Origin: Chryseobacterium suipulveris | GTDB taxonomy: Bacteria; Bacteroidota; Bacteroidia; Flavobacteriales; Weeksellaceae | Assembly (NCBI RefSeq): GCF_022811685.1 | Contig: NZ_CP094532.1 | Coordinates: 2,443,501 to 2,507,500 of the forward strand | Reading direction: 5' to 3' | DNA: 64,000 bases | Shown here: one piece after another, positions 60,777 through 64,000 of the stretch | Layout: each line of letters opens with the position of its first letter | Numbering within the stretch: position 1 is the first letter of the stretch | Made by a program: the position numbers and the translations under genes | The notes under the pieces: generated by a model | What the model was told of the DNA's origin: nothing | What the model saw: the letters and a program-made list of their open reading frames with translations, nothing else | Databases searched by the model: none

Positions 60777-62531
60777 ATGAAAAGTTTTTTCAAAAATGTA
60801 CTGGCAAATATAGTGGCTGTCATGATTCTGATTGCGATTTTCTTCATGTTTATTCTGATGATGGTCGCTGCAAGTGCTTTCGGCGACAGCAAACCAAACA
60901 TCAAAAAGAATTCCATTCTTACTCTGGATTTTAAGACCAACATTATCGATAGTCCCACTGAAGATAGACAGGAATTTATGTTTCCGTCGGGAGACAGCCA
61001 AAAAAACGTATTGATCTACGACATGCTCGAAGCCATCAAGAAAGCAAAAACCGATGACAAGATAAAAGGCATCAGCATCGAAACCGACAGATTAAGCGCG
61101 GGAATTTCGCAACTCGACGATATTCGTGCTGCACTTGAAGACTTTAAGAAAAGTGGAAAATTTGTTTACGCCTATGGAAACGCCGTTTCACAGGGAGCTT
61201 ACTATCTCGGCTCTGTTGCCGATCAATATTTCCTGAATCCTTCGGGTGGAATTGAGTTGAGAGGAATGTCAACGGAGGTCCCTTTCTTTAAAAATTTCAC
61301 CGAAAAATACGGGATTGGAACCGAAATCATCCGTCACGGAAAATTTAAAGCTGCAGTGGAACCTTATATGAGAAATGAGATTTCGCCTGAAAACAGGGAA
61401 CAGCTTACCACTTTATTAAACGATATCTGGAAAAACACTTCCGCCAGAATCTCCAGTTCAAGAAAAATTGACTCCGCGCAGTTCCGAACCGTTGTCGACA
61501 GTCTTTACGGAATCATTCCCGACCTCAGCTTGCAGCACAAACTCGCCGATAAACTTGTGCAAAAAACCGAATACGACGAATTCCTAAAATCGAAACTTCA
61601 ACTGAAGGAAAAAGAAAAACTAAGCAAGGTTTCCTTTACAAAATACATCAATTCTTTTAGTGAGGACAATATCGACAAGAACAACCAGGTTGCTGTTCTG
61701 TACGCTTCTGGAGCGATTTACGACGGAGAAGGATATGACAATGTTTATGCAAAAAATTTCGTGAAAGAAATCAAGAATCTCACTGAAAACGATAAAGTTA
61801 AAGCAGTGGTTTTCCGCATCAACTCTCCAGGAGGGAGCGCACCTGCATCAGACGAAATCCTGTTTGAACTGCAACAACTTAAAAAGAAAAAGCCACTTGT
61901 CGTTTCTCTCGGAGATTATGCAGCATCAGGGGGTTATTATATTGCGATGAGTGCCGACAAAATCTATTCAGAGCCCAACACGATCACTGGATCAATCGGA
62001 GTTTTCGGAGTATTTACCTATCTTAAAGAAATGGCTGCAAAAAACGGAATCAGAGCAGATGCAGTTGCGACGAACGCCAACTCCAATAGCTATTCTTTAA
62101 TTAATGGGGTTTCGCCTGGAACAGTGACTATGATGACCAAAAGCGTTGAAGGCACTTATAAAAGATTTGTACATTTTGTAACCGTTAACAGAAAAAAATC
62201 CTTCGAGCAGATTGATGAAGTCGGCGGCGGAAGAGTATGGAGCGGAACACGCGCCAAACAGATCGGGCTCGTTGACGAACTGGGAAGCTTGACCGACGCG
62301 ATAAACTTTGCCGCGAAAAAAGCAAACCTGAAGGACTACAATGTTTCAACTTATCCTAAGAGAATGTCGCAGTTTGAGCAATTTTTCAAAGGAATGGAAG
62401 AAGACGAGATAACTGCAAAACTTATCAAGAACAGAATAGGAGCCGAGAACTACAAGATTTTCGAACAGCTGAAAAATCCAAACTTGAAAGGCGGTGTGAT
62501 GATGGAAATGCCTTATCAGGTTAAATTTTAA
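60777..62531 (+). CDS. sppA: Signal peptide peptidase SppA
   Basis: A 584-residue membrane-bound serine protease (S49, long form of two related domains) that degrades cleaved signal peptides. It has an N-terminal transmembrane helix (about 7-35), the general-base lysine in the first domain (IRHGKFKAAVEPYMR), and the nucleophile serine in the second (NTITGSIGVFG, inside SADKIYSEPNTITGSIGVF). Length matches the long form. A bidirectional terminator lies beyond its stop. The periplasmic location is inferred from the single N-terminal helix. Confidence 0.95.
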   Translation: MKSFFKNVLANIVAVMILIAIFFMFILMMVAASAFGDSKPNIKKNSILTLDFKTNIIDSPTEDRQEFMFPSGDSQKNVLIYDMLEAIKKAKTDDKIKGISIETDRLSAGISQLDDIRAALEDFKKSGKFVYAYGNAVSQGAYYLGSVADQYFLNPSGGIELRGMSTEVPFFKNFTEKYGIGTEIIRHGKFKAAVEPYMRNEISPENREQLTTLLNDIWKNTSARISSSRKIDSAQFRTVVDSLYGIIPDLSLQHKLADKLVQKTEYDEFLKSKLQLKEKEKLSKVSFTKYINSFSEDNIDKNNQVAVLYASGAIYDGEGYDNVYAKNFVKEIKNLTENDKVKAVVFRINSPGGSAPASDEILFELQQLKKKKPLVVSLGDYAASGGYYIAMSADKIYSEPNTITGSIGVFGVFTYLKEMAAKNGIRADAVATNANSNSYSLINGVSPGTVTMMTKSVEGTYKRFVHFVTVNRKKSFEQIDEVGGGRVWSGTRAKQIGLVDELGSLTDAINFAAKKANLKDYNVSTYPKRMSQFEQFFKGMEEDEITAKLIKNRIGAENYKIFEQLKNPNLKGGVMMEMPYQVKF

Positions 62532-62547
62532 CCTTATAACAAGACAT

Positions 62548-62585
62548 AAAAAAAGCCGGGCAGAAATTTCTGTCCGGCTTTATTG
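62548..62585 (+). terminator. Bidirectional terminator between sppA and the GlsB-like gene
   Basis: AAAGCCGGGCAGAAATTTCTGTCCGGCTTT is a 15-bp palindrome with one G-T pair, flanked by A and T tracts, and can serve both convergent genes. Confidence 0.9.
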
Positions 62586-62597
62586 TTTCAATATTTT

Positions 62598-62852
62598 TTA
62601 TCCACGTTTGGTGGCCATTCCGTAAATCCAGAGGATGATCAAAGCTCCTACAACAGCGAGCGCCATGCTGCCAAAATTAAATCCGGTTACATCACCGAGA
62701 CCCAGAAGCTGCCCGACAAAGGCACCTACATAAGCACCCACGATTCCCAGAATAATTGTAATGAGCCATCCCATGTTCTGATTTCCTGGCATGATGAATT
62801 TTGCGATTGCACCTGCGATAAGACCAAAAATGATCCAAGTTAAAATACCCAT
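62598..62852 (-). CDS. GlsB/YeaQ/YmgE-family small membrane protein
   Basis: An 84-residue protein with three glycine-rich transmembrane helices (MGILTWIIFGLIAGAIAKFI, WLITIILGIVGAYVGAFVG, MALAVVGALIILWIYG). The PGNQNMGWL and IVGAYVG motifs are characteristic of the transglycosylase-associated family. Members are induced by envelope or osmotic stress in other bacteria; the molecular role is unknown. Confidence 0.9.
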   Translation of the reverse strand: MGILTWIIFGLIAGAIAKFIMPGNQNMGWLITIILGIVGAYVGAFVGQLLGLGDVTGFNFGSMALAVVGALIILWIYGMATKRG

Positions 62853-63018
62853 AGTTTTAAAATTTTAATGTTAATATTTAGTGAATTTGTTTTCCGTAGT
62901 TGATTTATCAAACATAAGACCAAAACAAGAATACGCTCCCTAAAATCCACAAAATTTCTTGAGATCCAATCACTTTCATCAGAATAAAGGTACAATTAAA
63001 AAGTTAACCGCCAAGCAA
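62853..63018. other. 166-bp spacer between ftsY and the GlsB-like gene
   Basis: AT-rich, with no open frame, hairpin or repeat that I can support; it should hold the promoter of the GlsB-like gene on the minus strand. Confidence 0.3.
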
Positions 63019-63975
63019 TTAACTTCTTTTTTTGAAAAATGAATCCACAAACTCCGCACCATTGAATAATTGAAGGTCCGTCATTTTCTCGCCCACTCCG
63101 ATATATTTTACCGGAATTTGGAACTGGTCCGAAATTCCGATGACTACTCCGCCCTTTGCAGTCCCGTCAAGTTTCGTCACCGCCAAAGCATTCACTTCCG
63201 TCGCCGCCGTGAATTGCTTCGCCTGCTCGAAAGCATTTTGACCGGTGCTTCCGTCCAAAACCAAAAGGATTTCGTGTGGTGCATCGGGAATTACTTTCTG
63301 CATCACTCTTTTGATTTTGGTAAGCTCGTTCATTAAGTTGACTTTATTATGAAGTCGTCCCGCAGTGTCGATAATTACCACATCTGCATTGTTTGCAACC
63401 GCGCTTTGAACCGTGTCAAAAGCAACTGAAGCTGGATCCGATCCCATATTTTGTTTCACAATCGGCACTCCCACTCTCTGACTCCAGATCACCAACTGAT
63501 CCACTGCGGCTGCTCGGAAAGTATCTGCAGCACCGAGAACAACGGATTTACCTTCGGATTTAAACTGATGCGCCAGTTTACCGATCGTCGTCGTTTTACC
63601 AACTCCGTTCACACCCACGACCATGATGACGTAAGGTTTTTTGTAATCGTCCACATTTCCGGTTCCGGCGTGTGGGTTTTCGAGCAAGAGCGCGGTGATT
63701 TCTTCGCGGAGGATTTTGTCGAGCTCGTCCGTTCCCACAAATTTGTCGCGGGCAACACGGTCTTCGATCCGGTCGATGATTTTAATGGTCGTTGAAGCGC
63801 CAACATCGGATGCGATGAGCACTTCTTCCAAATCATCCAGCACTTCTTCGTCAACTTTTGATTTGCCGACAACCGCTTTGGAAATTTTTTCGAAAAAACC
63901 CTGGCTGGACTTTTCCAGTCCGTGATCAAGGGATTCTTTTTCTTCTTTATTGAATATTTTTTTGAACCAACTCAT
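63019..63975 (-). CDS. ftsY: Signal recognition particle receptor FtsY
   Basis: A 318-residue membrane-associated GTPase that docks SRP-ribosome complexes at the translocon. It has a short, charged N-terminal A region (about 1-35), an N domain (SKVDEEVLDDLEEVLIASDVG), and the G domain with G1 GVNGVGKTTT (121-130), the DTFRAAAVDQL box, the DTAGR motif and the TKLDGTAKGG motif. As in many Bacteroidota, the A domain is much shorter than in E. coli. It ends the window on the minus strand. Confidence 0.96.
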   Translation of the reverse strand: MSWFKKIFNKEEKESLDHGLEKSSQGFFEKISKAVVGKSKVDEEVLDDLEEVLIASDVGASTTIKIIDRIEDRVARDKFVGTDELDKILREEITALLLENPHAGTGNVDDYKKPYVIMVVGVNGVGKTTTIGKLAHQFKSEGKSVVLGAADTFRAAAVDQLVIWSQRVGVPIVKQNMGSDPASVAFDTVQSAVANNADVVIIDTAGRLHNKVNLMNELTKIKRVMQKVIPDAPHEILLVLDGSTGQNAFEQAKQFTAATEVNALAVTKLDGTAKGGVVIGISDQFQIPVKYIGVGEKMTDLQLFNGAEFVDSFFKKRS

Positions 63976-64000
63976 TATTTATAAGGTGTTAAAGTATTTA

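Noticed and set aside
62173..62200. TGTAACCGTTAACA, similar to the Crp/Fnr-type operator
   Set aside because: Lies inside the sppA coding sequence with different spacing and no -7 box nearby; chance match.
62583..62843. 86-residue plus-strand frame
   Set aside because: Antisense to the GlsB-like gene, which has three clear membrane helices.

Overview
The window comes from a low-GC Bacteroidota chromosome, most likely a Chryseobacterium-like member of the Weeksellaceae (inference). The support is: secreted proteins with type IX secretion (T9SS) C-terminal signals, including a gliding-motility-type (type B) domain; paired OmpA proteins with calcium-binding repeats; promoters of the form TTG-N18/19-TATCTTTG; few Shine-Dalgarno sequences; and typical family orthologues (accB-accC, DUF177-rpmF, clpX, greA, rpmH, recQ, sppA, ftsY).

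Layout. Bases 1-11,824 are the end of an integrative conjugative element (ICE): a 5'-truncated coupling ATPase, an M23 peptidase, an unknown protein, a RadC/JAB-domain protein that looks like three joined genes, a lipoprotein, and a 1709-residue TOPRIM-like/N6-methylase/SF2-helicase protein. It stops at the 3' end of a tRNA-Met(CAT) gene, a classic integration target. Bases 11,940-24,020 hold exported proteins (TlpA-like thioredoxin, T9SS protein), clpX, a HIT protein, greA, a Rieske-like lipoprotein, dtd, two paralogous lipoproteins, an alpha/beta hydrolase, nrnA, rpmH, ftsE and an ICMT-like membrane protein.

Bases 24,025-33,466 form a probable stress regulon, all on the minus strand: a Crp/Fnr regulator, a rhodanese gene with an internal stop, a TolC/adaptor/RND efflux operon with a PII-like protein and a DUF2892 protein, and a secreted kelch-like T9SS protein. 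Three of its promoters carry the same 16-bp palindrome (about TGTAAC-N4-GTTACA), each exactly 21 nt upstream of the -7 box. This is the class II activator geometry of Crp/Fnr proteins, so I infer one regulon.

Bases 33,590-36,104 hold accA and gltX. Bases 36,409-41,774 are a small envelope-glycan cluster (cupin, GT90, GT4, heptosyltransferase-like, CgeB-like, WaaE-like GT2) joined to rocD. Bases 43,134-47,229 hold accC-accB, rpmF-DUF177 and pdxA. Bases 47,408-54,223 hold ribE overlapping a histidine kinase, trmN6, a secreted protein, tsf and a large T9SS type B adhesin-like protein. The remainder is fmt, recQ, two tandem OmpA proteins, folK, sppA, a GlsB/YeaQ membrane protein and ftsY.

Several spacers contain degenerate tandem or palindromic repeats shared between distant loci. 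No CRISPR array, rRNA, prophage or complete insertion sequence was seen. No database search was run; family assignments rest on motifs recognised by eye.
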